This document shows, one piece after another, positions 12,901 to 25,500 of a stretch of DNA of 64,000 nucleotides. The notes beneath the pieces were generated by a model. That model saw only the letters and a list, made by a program, of their open reading frames with translations. It had not been told where the DNA came from and did not search any database. Position 1 is the first letter of the stretch, and each line of letters begins with the position of its first letter. A program made the position numbers and the translations under genes. The stretch is from Zygnema circumcarinatum (Eukaryota; Streptophyta; Zygnematophyceae; Zygnematales; Zygnemataceae), in assembly GCA_037447605.1 (NCBI GenBank), contig CM074807.1:2231327-2295326 (forward strand), written 5' to 3'.

Positions 12901-15900
12901 CAAGTTCCAAATGCCATAGGTATCCCCAGAGTGGCTGCTGGAGGGTCTTGCGGGGTTTCTCCATCACCTGTATATCGCCCAGGAGTTCGGCAATAACGAG
13001 GCTCTGTATCGACGGTACAAGGTGAGAGCTTTTTTTTTCATCTGCGTTATCTTCTTCATGAAACTGTCTCTCTCTAGTTTACGTAGGGAATGTGATAAGG
13101 TCCATCCAAGCACTCAACCTTGAGAACTGGTCTTGTACGATTAAATTCAAATGGTTCACAGACTGCCAAAACCAAAGTTAGTTATGGAAGTTGTTTGAAT
13201 AAGGCGACTAGTTGGTGATATCCTGGAAAAAATCCGCAGCATTAACTTGCATATGCTTCACGCTCCGTTTCAGTTGAATGGCTGCAATGGCTAACCATGA
13301 CCTCCAGAATATACATTTCTCTGATTGAGTATGTTAGATAGTCAGTTGGATGTTTGAACGTCGGTAGTTGTTGTTGATTTGCACCTTTGCTTTCCCTTTG
13401 TGATTGCAAGAAGTATCGCAAGCACCTTGGCACAATTTTTTGCACTGGTATAGCCGGCTGAATTGGCTTCGATGTTTGTCGTCATTTTTCTGGTCGACGA
13501 GAATGCCTGTCAGCCTACACCGGCTTTGCAGTAGCTCAAAATCCAAATCATGATTACTTCAGGTTGATTCTTTGTTCAATTGGTAAAGGTCAGGATGGGG
13601 CATATGTGCTACAACTGTTTGCAACAGCAATGGCAATAGTACGGTTTTGGCGCTTGGAATCAGCTGAATTACCGACTGGTTGACGTTTTTGCTTACAGGA
13701 AAACGAGGCAGTTTGCCAAGCGGATGTAAATGGAGCCCCACCATTAAGTGCAGGTGGGAGCGAGGGAGCTGAGTTGCAAGGAGTTGAGTCCATTGATGCG
13801 AGCGGCAAGCTGCGAGCTTGCAAAGCGGTGAGCATCTTGAGCACAACGATAAATAAACAATTGGTTAACTTCTGCTCCACCATTCAGTGTGTCAGAACAG
13901 CATCCCACATTTTCCTAAGCTTAAGTTTTCGGCGAAGGGAAGTGCTCAGACTGAGCATCTGCAAAGGGGCAATGACATGATGTGCAGCTTGCTGTGGTGG
14001 AGATGCTTGAAAAGCAGATGGGCCCGGAATCTTTTCGAAAGGTGCACCCATAACGCTTCCTATTTCCTATTTAGGGGCTCTACTGCATTTCCTAAATCGT
14101 GGTAGACTACCGTCTCCTTCCTGCTTACCAACCTCATGGGACGATAATCATTTTTCTTTTTATTGCTTTTAATTTTGAAGTGCTTATCGCGCACACGTGG
14201 CAGCAGGTATTGCAGCGCATCGTGTTGCGAGCACAGGGCTCAGTGCGACAAGTGCGGACATTAAGTACGAGGGAGGTGAGTCCATTTGCTGTCAACTAGC
14301 TGCCTTTCATCGTAATGAACTCAGCTGCGTATGTTGATTTTTCTCTATGTATTGCGATACAAGCTGCTCCATTGTCTTTGCCATGCAGACTTGTCCTCAA
14401 TGGCACATCTAAATTAGCATCTGAGAACTTAGCACTCTCTTGAAGCATGTGGAGATTTCGTTTACAAAAAATGCGGAGTGGAACTCTTTGGGGATTGGGC
14501 CAGTTCCGCCACTTTGCCAACAAACTTGGCAACTTGGAAAGACCTTTCTTGAAAGAATTTTTCAACCGCTGGGTGGAGGCGCCGGGCTGCCCTCGTCTGC
14601 GGTTAGTTTAAGGCTCGTCTGCTTGGATTCAATAGGCCTGTTCCTGTCCTATAATGACATAATTGAGCAGGAATTGTCTGTTACATGGTTGAGGCGATGC
14701 TGATACGACAGTTTCAAGATGTGCTGAACGCCCATAAGAGATCGGAAGGAACAGGGCTGTCAAATTAGGTGTGGTAGAATCATCGTTCTGTAAAGTTTTA
14801 GCTTATCACATAGAAGGACAAGGAGGAATTAGCAGCCATGTCCTTTGGTTTATCACAGTCTCCCTCAGCTATAGTATGCTTGCTCTCAGAAGGCAGGCTT
14901 TGGGTTGGGTGGCTGAAACGGGTAGCAGAATGGCCTATTCCTTTGTGAGACGCCGAAGCGTTGTAGAAGTGGCCATTAAGAGAGAGGCAACCGCTAAGGG
15001 AGATGGTCCGAACGATTCAAGCTGGGTGGGTATGATGACCCTTCGCCTTCATGAAGCTGAGGGGCCCTGCGACCATGCAGTCGTGCCCTTAGCAGGAGAT
15101 TCGTGTCTACTGATAGAGCTGCCCTGCCACTCCCGTCTCCCTACCCGCAAGGGTGCTGCAAAAAAGGGACAGGCTGCAAAGGTTGATACAGGCCCTGATG
15201 ATGACGGCATGGATGGCACACAGCCGGGTGGGGAGAGCAGTAAATTGAGGCAAGTTTTGCTTCCTTTTTGGCTTATAATCGGAAACTTATGGGCAGGACT
15301 TTTGGATGGACACGTAGACAGATTGATGGCTAATGGTAACGTTGCATGTGTTGACTTGCAGCGCCGACCAACCCCTGTTATGGCTTCGTGCTGATCCCGA
15401 GAGGGAGTATTTGGCAGATGTGCGCGTGCAGCAGGCAGCAAGCATGTGGGTGAGTGTGAGCTGCAACCCTTGCCAGGATTTATAACGTAGTCATAGGTTG
15501 CAAGCTGCAAGATGCTCACTCTTTTGTGATAACCCTGAGGTTGAGGGAGGAGAAAGCGGAGAATTAGTCTGACAGTAGTGTGTGAATGCGGCCGTGCAGA
15601 TAGCACAGCTCGAGAGGGATCGGGACATTGTTGCCCAGTTGGATGCAATTGCAGCGCTGAGCAAGCGACCATCGTTTTCGAGCCTTAATGCACTTCTTGC
15701 CTGCGTCACAAATCAAAAAGTGGGTATCGTGAAGGCTATTCTCCACATTTAAAATCAAGACCTAATGTTCACTTGTGTATTCTTGAGCTGCTGACTTATT
15801 CTCACAGCAGAGATGTCTGCGTTCTATCTCCTCTCTCTCACTACACCGTCTCTCTCTCTCTCGTGACTCTCTCTCTCGCCCCCCCTCACCCTTCAACAGG

Positions 15901-18900
15901 TGTTTTGGCGTGTCCGTGCGGAGGCCGCTTCAGCACTTGCCACATGCTCTCCGGAGGTGAGTTTTTACACTTCTGCATTCAGTTGCTTTTGTGTACTTGA
16001 CATTGGCCAGCTTTTATCAGCTTTTATGTTTCTAACTCCCCCTGAAGTGGAGTACTTGTAATGACACTGACTTCATTCCGGCGGTTGTGCTTTCAGGGAA
16101 GCAGTCAGGCAGGGCTCACTGCACTTTTGCGATACTATCGCGAACAGTGCTTCGATGCCCTCACGGGACTTCCACGGTACACTCGGGCACTCTCCTTCTT
16201 TATTGCCTGTGCCTGAAGATTGGCTGCTGCTTTGCCGTGATTTGTTTTTATTTCCACTCTCGGTTTTCTACAATTGGTTTCTCAATACAAGGAACAACTT
16301 GTTGAGCATCACCTTGGTGGGTGGTGGCAGACCCAATGACTTCAGCAATTTGGCGGACTACCTTGTGAACAAAGTGGGTACCATTTGTTGCCCATGTTTA
16401 AATAGCAATCAGACTGCGAATTCTCCTATCTTTCCGTCGTGGAGGATTTTTAAGTCTTTCGATTGATTTCGTCACAGGAAATTGTGGCCAGCATAGCTCA
16501 AGTGCGAACGGCTGAAGGGTCCAGTCCCACAGAAGCACTCGAGCTACTACTATGTCTGCTCAAGGTGGCCTTCCATTTCCTTATGCCTGCAACCTCTCAG
16601 TTTCACGCTGATATCCTGATTTTACTTCATCTCAATCATGATATGGAGCTTACATCGAGGGAGGTGGGTTGGGAAACAGCATAACGACAATCGGAGTAAC
16701 CGGGTGGATGACTCGCACTGGGTGGCCACTTTGTTGGATGCTGTTGGCAACATTCAGCCTGGGGAACAGGTCTGCTGACCTGCACCTGTGGGAGATTTGG
16801 CATATACAAAGTTTGCTGAAACTTTCAACTGAGAGTGCCTGTGTATGGTGACTGGGGTTGGGCTGGATGGAAACAGCACGCGGTGCTAATTGCTGCTTTG
16901 CTGAAGCAGCTGCATCGATATCTTCACTTTCACAGGTCGGTTATACTGAGAAGCTATAGTTCAGGTAGGCTAAGTATGTCGGTCAGAAGTTCCGTTCTCA
17001 TCCTTTTGGGTGGGGGGGGGTTGTGGGGGGTTTTGGGAATTGTCGGGTTCAGGCTGGTGCCCACTAGAGACAGTGTAATATGCTGTGCTACTATATTGGC
17101 CCTGACTAACTTGGCAATGCGACTACCGGGGAGTGTTCATGAGGTGAGGAGCAGGGAGAAATAAATAAAAAAATATTTCGTTACTGGGTTAGGGGGCGCC
17201 ATTGGCCTGAGTAGGAGAAGCTTCAACGACCTGAGAAAGAAGGCGAAAATCAGGGCAACTCTTTTTTTTTTTTGTTTCCGATAGACAAATGTAGCTTCAA
17301 CTTCTTCCATTTTATCGCAGTTGTTCATCTCGCTCCATTTTTAAAACCAGCTTGGACTCAGATTCTTGGAGATTCAGAGGTGGCGTAGCGACGCAGGACA
17401 GGTTTCCCTGACGAAGGGCTTGCTGCTGCAGGCACAACGTTTGGAGTCATTGTTGGGGCCAATTGCAAACGGTAGTGAGGGCCACGGTGTGCGCGTACAG
17501 CTGGCAGCAATGCAGGCACAGATCACACTACGCCTGCAAGAGAGGGCGGGGCCGGAATCTGCCCTTCAGTTGGTTTTGCAGCACCTGCTAAAGCAGCCGT
17601 CCCTTTGGGGTGAGCCAAAACGTCACCTACTCCTTTTCGACCTGCCTCAAACTTGCAGTGGTGAGCGATAACCAAAGCTCAGGCAGAAGTCTGCTTGTCT
17701 ACGTTCGTGCTGGTTTGGGAAGTAATACACACTAGTACAGTTATGTGGAACTGGTTTTCAAAGCATCACTGGCATTTGCATCATGTTGAGCTCTGTCTAA
17801 TGACCTTTGTTCGCTATTCTGAATTTGTCAGTAGCAGATAAGGGGAAAGATCAAGGGAAACATCTGACTATTTGGCTTCTGCTACTACCAAAGAGAGTTT
17901 CAATTAATGTACAGAACCTAATTGTTGTGTGTGTTCCGCCTATTGATGCAGTTCAACACAAACTGATAAGTTTTGCAGCCAGAAAGTTCCGGCAGTATCC
18001 TCTGAATGGCAATGGGGAGGAGGCAGAGCGCTTGCGCTTCAATCTTCTTGCTCTGCTGCAGAGCCCTGCTGCTTTCAATAATGCAGGTCTCCGCCATGCA
18101 ACCTTTGTTCTCTTGCAAAGCCTCGCTGGCAGGTGAACTACCACCACTCTCGACCACCACCTCCATCTCCACCTCCTCTTCTCCATCTCCACTCTCCACC
18201 AGCTCTCTCGTTACTCTTCGTTGAATGGTTAGGACGTATGGATTCAACAAAAAGCAAAGAAGAAAGGACCTGAGTTGTGTTCTGGATGGAGGGCAATGCA
18301 GAATGGGTACCCTGTGGAGACGAGATCTCGGCATGCGGTCCCTACAACAGAAGAATCTCACTGTCCGCCTTGCAAGAGTACGACCATCAGATCAGAAGCT
18401 GAATGTGCGGTTCAAGCTGCCCCCTGGGGTTCTGTCAAGTAAAGAAAAGGAAAAAAGGAGTGGCGGGAGTCCAAAACCGGGTTCCCTGCATTTTGAAAAG
18501 GCTCAGGAAGATGCTCGGGTCGGCGTCTTGAAGCTGAAAATGCGCAGACTGTCCTCAGACTCTCAAACGGGCCAAAGTTCTCGTGCTGAGAGACTGGCTG
18601 CTCGCAACAGGGGGGATGGGCAAGTTCCTGCTCCAAATACTCTGCAGGGAACCACAAGTAGTGACACGGAGCTGTCAGTTGGCGCCCCATTGGATGAGAA
18701 ACGAGAGGGTGCTGAAGAAACCCTGCAGGTTTCCCAGTCAGAAGCTCCTCTCCCTGAAGCAAAGGCGGGCTATGCAGGCGAGCAGCAGGCCTTGCCAACT
18801 ACGGAGACTGCAAACATGGACATTGCTGGTGCCTCTTCAGAGGTGCCGGTAACGGAGGTGAAGCCTGACAAACACAAGAAGAGGAAGAGGTCTAGCAAGG

Positions 18901-19145
18901 AGAATGAGGGTCAGAAGAAGCACAAGCATAAACATAAGCACAAAAGCAAGAAGAGTAAGCACAGCCAAGAGGAGGTTCACGTTGGGAACAAAATCGCTGA
19001 AGATGAGCCGAGGATGGGTGGAGAGACCGAGGTAGGCGCGCAGGACGGTGAAGAGGAGCTTCAGGCAGGGAGCCAGCAGCCTTTCGGCAACCCGCAACCT
19101 GAGGGTCAGACCCATCTCTCCGGAAGCCCATCCAGTGGCGACTGA
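9935..19145 (+). CDS. TAF2: TFIID subunit TAF2
   Basis: TAF2 is a large TFIID subunit that helps recognise core promoters. Exons: 9935-10011, 10287-10617, 10808-10950, 11076-11142, 12142-12341, 12474-12627, 12736-12820, 12930-13021, 13699-13827, 13988-14041, 14207-14275, 14504-14601, 14929-15249, 15362-15449, 15600-15719, 15900-15956, 16097-16176, 16331-16373, 16478-16564, 16680-16769, 16877-16935, 17053-17143, 17351-17609 (start could be 17378), 17952-18132, 18302-19145. They total 3819 nt, 1272 residues. The N-terminal part is the M1-aminopeptidase-like fold ([32 protein letters not shown]). The HEXXH zinc site is absent, as is typical of TAF2. Next come [15 protein letters not shown] and HEAT-like repeats ([25 protein letters not shown]). 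The tail is rich in Lys and His ([16 protein letters not shown]), as in other TAF2 proteins. Two introns (after 12341 and 15249) need GC donors. The gap before exon 3 and the exact start of exon 23 are the least certain points. Confidence 0.93.
12342..12473 (+). other. TAF2: GC-AG intron in TAF2
   Basis: The upstream exon ends TTCAG and the intron begins GCACGT; it ends CGGGACAG. Only this boundary joins the frames so that FHSAF runs directly into SLYEEYL, as family alignment requires. The nearest GT donor would add foreign residues and change phase. Confidence 0.7.
15250..15361 (+). other. TAF2: GC-AG intron in TAF2
   Basis: The donor is GAG|GCAAGT, the classical GC-AG consensus. The exon must end with two bases of a codon to match the next exon, which starts one base before GCC GAC. 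The nearby GTAAAT donor leaves one base and would break the frame. Confidence 0.75.
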
Positions 19146-19172
19146 ATTTTCCCAATTGTACAAAAAGTCATC

Positions 19173-19177
19173 TGTAA
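19173..19177 (+). terminator. Possible TAF2 polyadenylation signal (TGTAA)
   Basis: TGTAA stands 28 bases after the TAF2 stop. This pentamer is the known polyadenylation signal of many chlorophyte algae. A second copy occurs further on near 19475. Five-base motifs arise often by chance, so this is tentative. Confidence 0.3.
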
Positions 19178-19936
19178 GGTAGTCTTTTTTTTGGAATTTA
19201 CGATTCTACAGAGATTTCAAGTTTCATTGCCTACAGGTTCCATTGAGCTTATTATGCTTCACACACCGAGGCAGTGGCAGGTAGCAGCCGGCAGGTTATG
19301 GATGACTGTCGTGTATTTAGTTGCAGATCAGGATAGTGGGTCGTTTGCCTTCCGCATTCGCCTAATGAGAAATGACGGACAGCCATGAGTCGACAGCCAT
19401 GTAGAAGAGGGCGATTTTTTGTGCCAGGCTGCAATATTCTTGAAAAAAGCAAAGAAATTGCTACACTGTTGGGGATTGTAAAATGTGCTCTCGTCTCTCC
19501 GCTGGATGTAAAAAATAGAAATGGACCGAACACATAAAACAATGCATGCACTTATTTCGATTAAGACTGACTGTTAGAAGTACGAAATCCATTAGATGGT
19601 TCAGTGGTAGTTCAGTGGTTCGAAAAGCCAACAAGCCTGAGTTTGCCTGAGTTTGTAATAATGCAAAGCGGAACAGAAGATAAGAAATTGCTCTGAATGA
19701 ATTGGGCTTGCGTTGCAAACATCGTCTCAGAGTGGCCATAAGGGTCCCATCTCCCCTCCTATATCACTGTCAGACCTAGACTACATCTGCAAATAACAAA
19801 GGTCACAAAACTGTTCGATAGACACAGCCTATCTTCAGACCACCCACGGCATGGAGAGATAGCCTGTGACATCCTCCGATGGAGGAATTCGTTTTCCATG
19901 CTGAGGAGGCCCGCCAATAGTAAGGCTGATGTAGTT

Positions 19937-19941
19937 TTACA
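19937..19941 (-). terminator. Possible CPN20 polyadenylation signal (TGTAA)
   Basis: TGTAA on the minus strand lies about 31 bases beyond the CPN20 stop codon. The position is plausible for a short 3' UTR; support is motif only. Confidence 0.3.
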
Positions 19942-19971
19942 CCTACTTCGATTAAGGATTTTGAATTGTAT

Positions 19972-21509
19972 TTATGACAAAATCGCCATGACATCATTGC
20001 TCCGCATCACAACATATGGAACACCGTCCTTGTTCTTGAACTCCTGCCCTGCAAACTTGGAGTAGAGGACTGTATTTCCTGCAGTTACTTCCAAAGACTT
20101 CCTGCTTCCATCCTCTCCAAGTGGGCCGGGTCCAACCGCAATTACCTGCATAAATTAAACTTCAAACGTCTTAGGGCACAGCTCCACACAACATAATAAC
20201 TATCGGCAAAATCAGGTTGGCTCCATAGTTATATTTCAGAATCAACTCTTTTAAAGCAATCTACTCGAACTTACCTCGCCGATAACAGGCTTCTCCTTGG
20301 CACTGTCTGTCAAGAGAACGCCGCCTGCTGTTTTGCCCTCAACCTCCAGAACCTGGTACAGCCAAATTCCCATAACAGCCTTAGACAGTATCATAGTGAA
20401 CATGTGCAACACAGTCCACAAAGAACAAAATGTAGATAGCGAAACCAGAAAACAACTAAATAAGGAGAAGAGCTGAAGGATTTGTGAAGTCGGGTGAAAA
20501 AAAAGAGCTCCGAACAGAACAAAGAGCACATGAACGCGCTGCTGAGCTTACCTTAAGGAGCACTCGGTCGTTCAAAGGCTTCAAGTCCTTAACATCGTCA
20601 GTGGCCAAAAGACCGACGACATCATCTTCTTTGAGCAGCAAGTGCTCAGCACCCTTAAACTCCACCTCAGTCCCTGCATACTTGGAGTATACAATATTGC
20701 TCCCTACCTACATCGACAATCCTCAAATCCCTTTTATTAATAGCTCAATGCAGCAAAAAAGTTCCGAAGTTCTCCGTAATTCTTTCTATCGTTTCTACTC
20801 GTCAAATGTATCCGCAATTCTCAGTGATTCTGGTTAATGCTGTGCATGGCGAGCCTCTCTTCTAGTTGACTGAAGCACTGAAGTAAATTCACGAAGTATA
20901 TTGCCTACCTCGATGGACACAGGAATCTTCTTGTCTCCAATGGTTCGTCCTTCCCCGACAGCAACGACTTCTCCTCCCTGTGGCTTGCTTTGCGCAGCAG
21001 CGGGCAGCAAAATTCCACCGATCGTCTTCTCCTCCACTTGGGAAATCTTCACCAGAATGCGATCAGCCAATGGCTTCAAAGTTGTGAACTGTCGAATTGC
21101 AAAGAATAAGAAAGTCAATGGCTGCGCATGAACAAACTGATGCACATTCGCGAAACCTGATTACATGAGCATGCGACACGATTACTCTAAAACTTTAGGA
21201 CAAGGACACTCCCTCCCGCAGAAGCTTATGTCTACAACCCTGATAACTATATCTGCTTTCAAGTCTATGTCCTACAAGCTCGGCAAGTCTCACGACCTGA
21301 GTGGTCACAGTTGCAGCAGCCGCCTTGACAGTCAAGGCCCGACGACTCCCGGCTCGCCGAGGAACAACCACGTCAGAAACACATCCAGCGCGACGGAAAC
21401 CAGAGAATGTAGCAAAACCTGCGGAGCTTGCAGGTGCCAAGGAGCTGCGAGTATCTAGCAGCTTCTCTGACACCATGCACGAGACACCGGCTCTGACTGC
21501 AGCTGCCAT
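19972..21509 (-). CDS. CPN20: Chloroplast 20-kDa co-chaperonin (tandem GroES)
   Basis: This co-chaperonin caps chloroplast CPN60 during protein folding in the stroma. Exons: 21509-21297, 21088-20909, 20707-20552, 20352-20275, 20145-19972. They total 801 nt, 266 residues, close to the 253 of the Arabidopsis protein. Exon 1 encodes a Ser/Ala/Arg-rich transit peptide with a likely cleavage near TVKA (about residues 60-65). Two GroES-like domains follow in one chain. The first starts at about residue 72 ([26 protein letters not shown]). The second starts at about 165 ([24 protein letters not shown]) and ends with [16 protein letters not shown]. This double-domain layout is specific to plastid co-chaperonins. 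The first in-frame ATG in the exon was chosen; the frame extends upstream only through a non-ATG codon. Confidence 0.96.
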
Positions 21510-22551
21510 GTCTGGCAAAACCCTTTCAAGGAATCAAAAACCCTCTTTCCACAAGCCTGAAGCGTCCCTCGGCTTACTCAGCAAGTATGTCGAAGTTAAG
21601 TTCCTGACAAAGGAAGCGAGCAAGCGCTGTTACAAGCAGCTGACAGTAGCAGCCTGCGTGCGATGCTGGAGAGCCCCTTTGTAAAGCGGAAGGAGAGCGC
21701 GAGAGGGAGAGGTGGCTGGAGTGGGCCACGGCTTCCAGCCAGTTCGCGAGGAAGCGGGGACGATCGGACGGCTGAGAGCGCCGCGATGCGTCGGCGGCGG
21801 GGCCCGCGGAGGCTTCTAGAAGGCGTGGCCGCGCCAAAAGGGGGAGGATGGATATTGGATAGCCTGTGGGGGGGGGCCTTGGGTGCCTTGGAGGGGCTGG
21901 CTGGAGGGGCCTGCTGTTGGAGGATGGGGGGGAAAGTATGGGCATGCTGGAGCTTCACGGTTGGCGGAGGGAGTAGGGGAAAAGGAGTGAGCTTGTAGGG
22001 AGCTTCATTACTTTTGTTGAAATCGAGTTTGTTTGATTGGGATGGAGGGGGAAGTAAGCGGCGCTGAGGGACTTCGTTGGCGGATGTGATTGCAAAAATG
22101 GCCTTCTACGCTCGAGCTCACGATTGATTGAACATGCTGGAATGCTTGCTACTTGCCGCTCCTACCATCAAATCATGCCCGTGTTTGAAACATTTTCTCA
22201 CATTGTGGGATCTTGACCAGGAAGCATCGACCAACTACTACCTCACACCCCTTCTCACAGCCAACAAGGAGAAACTTGAAATTTTGAAATTTCGAAAGGA
22301 TTTCCAAAACTTCAAAAACCCTGATGAAAGATGTCTCATTGTGCGAAGGGTCTGGCACTCTTGGCATTAACGCTAGGCAACTGTGCTCGTCAAAGAGCAG
22401 CTTGACTCAACTTGGACCCTCGCCCTGGACACCTCTCGCACTAGTCTAAATCTTTTGCTTTTGAGCACATTCACCGTTCAAGCGACTCTTCAATAGAGAC
22501 AACACCTAAAAAACCTAAAAAAAATCTTCTTCGCATGGGAAAGGGGCCCGC
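21510..22551. promoter_or_regulatory. CPN20 upstream region and METTL13 3' flank
   Basis: The interval separates two genes on the same strand. The part next to CPN20 (about 21660-21990) is GC-rich and purine-rich on the plus strand and probably holds its promoter and 5' UTR. The part near METTL13 is AT-richer and contains a GAAATTTTGAAATTTCGAAA-like self-complementary stretch near 22275-22300. No gene or TATA box was recognised. Confidence 0.5.
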
Positions 22552-25500
22552 TTATCGAGTCGGCTGCTGGTTGAGAGCCACCCCTTTGTGGCCAACAAGG
22601 CGAATGCTATCTCCATATTTGGCTATGAGAGAGACTTGGGACCAAGGGAAATGCTGGACAACAAGGGCAGCCAGTGTCCCCGTTGCCGAGCGGAGTTCTT
22701 CGTCCTTCAAGCTCACCCTCGATGGCTTCGGAAGTGCAAACAGAACTCTGTTCACGTCCTCATCCACGTCCAACTCGTACACTTCGTCAAACACCTGCAA
22801 ACAGTCCTTTACGTTTCTTCAATAGTGAGTGGGCAACCAATCATGCATGAAGTAAAACTGGTCAGGGTGTGTAGGAGAGCTATGAAAGACATTGGGAATT
22901 GGTTGAAACAAAGTCTCGAAACTTAGCGCCTGTCCATTTTACACCTCCCAACTACAAGGAGGCCGCAGCTGCAGAGTTCCGACATGCATGCATTTGAAAG
23001 TGAGCGCAAGCAAGCAGAAGCCGACCTCCGCCAGAGCCGCTATTGCAGCCGCGTAGGGCCCCGCGCTGCGCGCCACAACATTGAGAGCGAGCGCCCCTTC
23101 GGGCCGCACCGCCTCTCGCGCCGCCCTTAAGAAGGGGCCGCGCAGGAAGGCGGGGGGGGGGCAGCTCAGGCCGCTCCTGCACAAAAGAGCACAGGGTCAC
23201 CCGGGATTAAGCTTACAGGCACATCGGCTGGACAGAAAGAGAGAGAAAGAGAGTACGAGAGAGAGACCTATAGCGAGAGAAGCACGTTATGGAGATAAAG
23301 ATTGCAAGGCTACTGGAAACTACAGTTTTGTTTGCGGCTGACTTGGCCGAGAACTTCTTGTATCTCGTGTGGAAGATGTTTGAGAAAAGTTCAAGTAGGG
23401 GTATGAGGTAAGTGAGATATGAGCAACCTGTTACGTTACCTCTCAAGGTCATCCGAGTCCGCATCAACAATAAGGAGGTGCAGCCGGGGATCTGCAACCT
23501 GCAGCTTTGGACCTTGCCCTTGTGATTGTGCAGACGAACCGTTTTCCCCAAGCTTCAGTTTTGCCAACCTGCTCTCTATCCTACCTGCTTCCTCCCCAGT
23601 CAGTGGAGGACTTTGGCCATGGCAGTCTACGCCGCCATGGCTCCCCTTCAAGGCCTCGCCGGCGGGCCCCTCTTCCCACTGCTGTGCAGCAATGCTTGCG
23701 AGCGATTCCACTGCTTTCAGACCATCGCCGACTTCCACCTGCGATTGCAGTAGCCAAGGGCAATAGCAGCCCAAGTCATTTCAAGGAGAGTGAGACAAAC
23801 GAGCTATGCATATGGGAGGTGTGTGCACATCAACCACTTTTTCAGGAAACAGAACGTTCCAAGTCCAGAAACTGTGGTTAAAGTCGAGTTTCTGACGAGG
23901 AAAGATTACTATCAAACAAATGCAATATCTAAAGGGGCAACCGGGCTTGAAAGACAACTGTCGTGATTGACCTATTTTCCATTTTTCTAAACATCCAATT
24001 CTGATTGAAGAATAAAGACACACTTCTGTAATGCACAAGCCCACAAGAAGAAGCCATTAACAAACAGAAAGGGGTCACCACGGTCTGAAAATGTACTGTC
24101 AGTGAGGTCCGCAGCCACCCCATAGACACATAGACAGTTTGCTCTACCTTGGAATCCATGTAAAATGGAGCAATCTGACACACTGGAATATGAGAAACAC
24201 TTGTGCAGAAAGAGCAGCATGATCCACCTGCAGGTGGCTATCAGGGAGAAAGCCGAAGTGCCTTTTCGCAAGGCCTACCACCACAGGATCCAACTCCACC
24301 ACCTGCACAGCTACTCCCTCCATTTGCAGTCAAATCTCGTTATCCTTCCGCATACATCGCATGCTCTGGAGGTATTCCTAAACTGAACAAGCATGGCTGC
24401 TTCTCATTGGTCCCACGTCGCTGCACATTGGTCTTCACTTCACAGCATGATGTCCAGACCACTGCTTGCGGTCAAGAAACCATGTCGCAATTCTGCAATA
24501 CTGAACTGCTTAAGACCCGTTCTTTCGCCTGTCGGACCTAAATTACAGGTAGAGGAGGGAAGCAGCAATTAGCTCCGGCTATTCCGGCGAAAGGTGAAAT
24601 GTACCGTTGTGCGCAGAAACGGCAGATGGCGGCGCATGAACATGGGCAGTGCGCCCCCACCCAGTCCTATGAGCATGGTCGCCGCCTGGCCAAAGGGAGG
24701 CAGGGGGCATTGGTTACTGCCTGACTACCACTAGCCATGCTTCCATGCGGCATATTCCCAAAAACTGCAAATCCCACCTTGCGGTTTACCTGAATGCCAT
24801 ATTACTTCATAAGGTTCAGATAGTTGCTTGCTGTCCTCGTCAGCGGACTTGTAGATGCATGAAACTACTGCTTCCTCGCAAAATAACTTCAGATGTCTCT
24901 TAAAGGGCGCACGGCACTACTTAATCGTGAAGACTCCGACGACTCGTGCAGCCTAATGGTGATTAGAAGGCAGATACATGTAAACCTCAGTCTTTAGAAC
25001 ATGTTGAAAGACTCCCAGGCAGGGGGGGTTGGTGGGCATAAAGTGAATGTTAGGCCTTACTTCTGCGTTTGTTTCAACAATTTCAGCGAGTTGCGGAGCC
25101 AACAGCGTAAGCCCCGCTATCATGGCGATGTGATAGTCACTTGCCAAATAGCTATGGTCAATAGCTTCTGGAAGATTTCCTTCCCCTGAACTTTGTGTAC
25201 TCCCTCTGTATGAGCTCGTTCCATGCTCTTCTACAGACTCAGAGCCTTCAGGTGTCTTCTTCACTCCCCCCTTCTGCTTCCTCACACCTCCTTCATCCGT
25301 CTTGAAAGCAGCTTCTGATTGTATGAGATTAAGGCTACGTTTAAAGACTAAGCGCCGGAGTTTACTTCGACCTGATGACGGATCATTTGGGGTGAGCTCT
25401 ACATCTTCAACAAGTAGACCGCCACTGAGAGGAGACTCCACCTGCACTTCCCCACAGACCACTCCAAAAGATTGGAATTTGGTGCCTCATGTTCTTCAAT

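Larger units (their letters stand above)
19146..19971. other. Intergenic region between convergent TAF2 and CPN20
   Basis: These 826 bp hold the two 3' flanks. A TGTAA lies 28 bases after the TAF2 stop, and one on the minus strand lies about 31 bases after the CPN20 stop. A duplicated AGTTCAGTGG stretch near 19600-19620 looks vaguely like a tRNA D-arm but has no matching acceptor or T-arm. No gene is seen. Confidence 0.7.

Noticed and set aside
19595-19640. tRNA-like stretch (TTCAGTGGTAGTTCAGTGG)
   Set aside because: It resembles a D-arm but lacks a paired acceptor stem, anticodon loop and T-arm; it is a short direct repeat.
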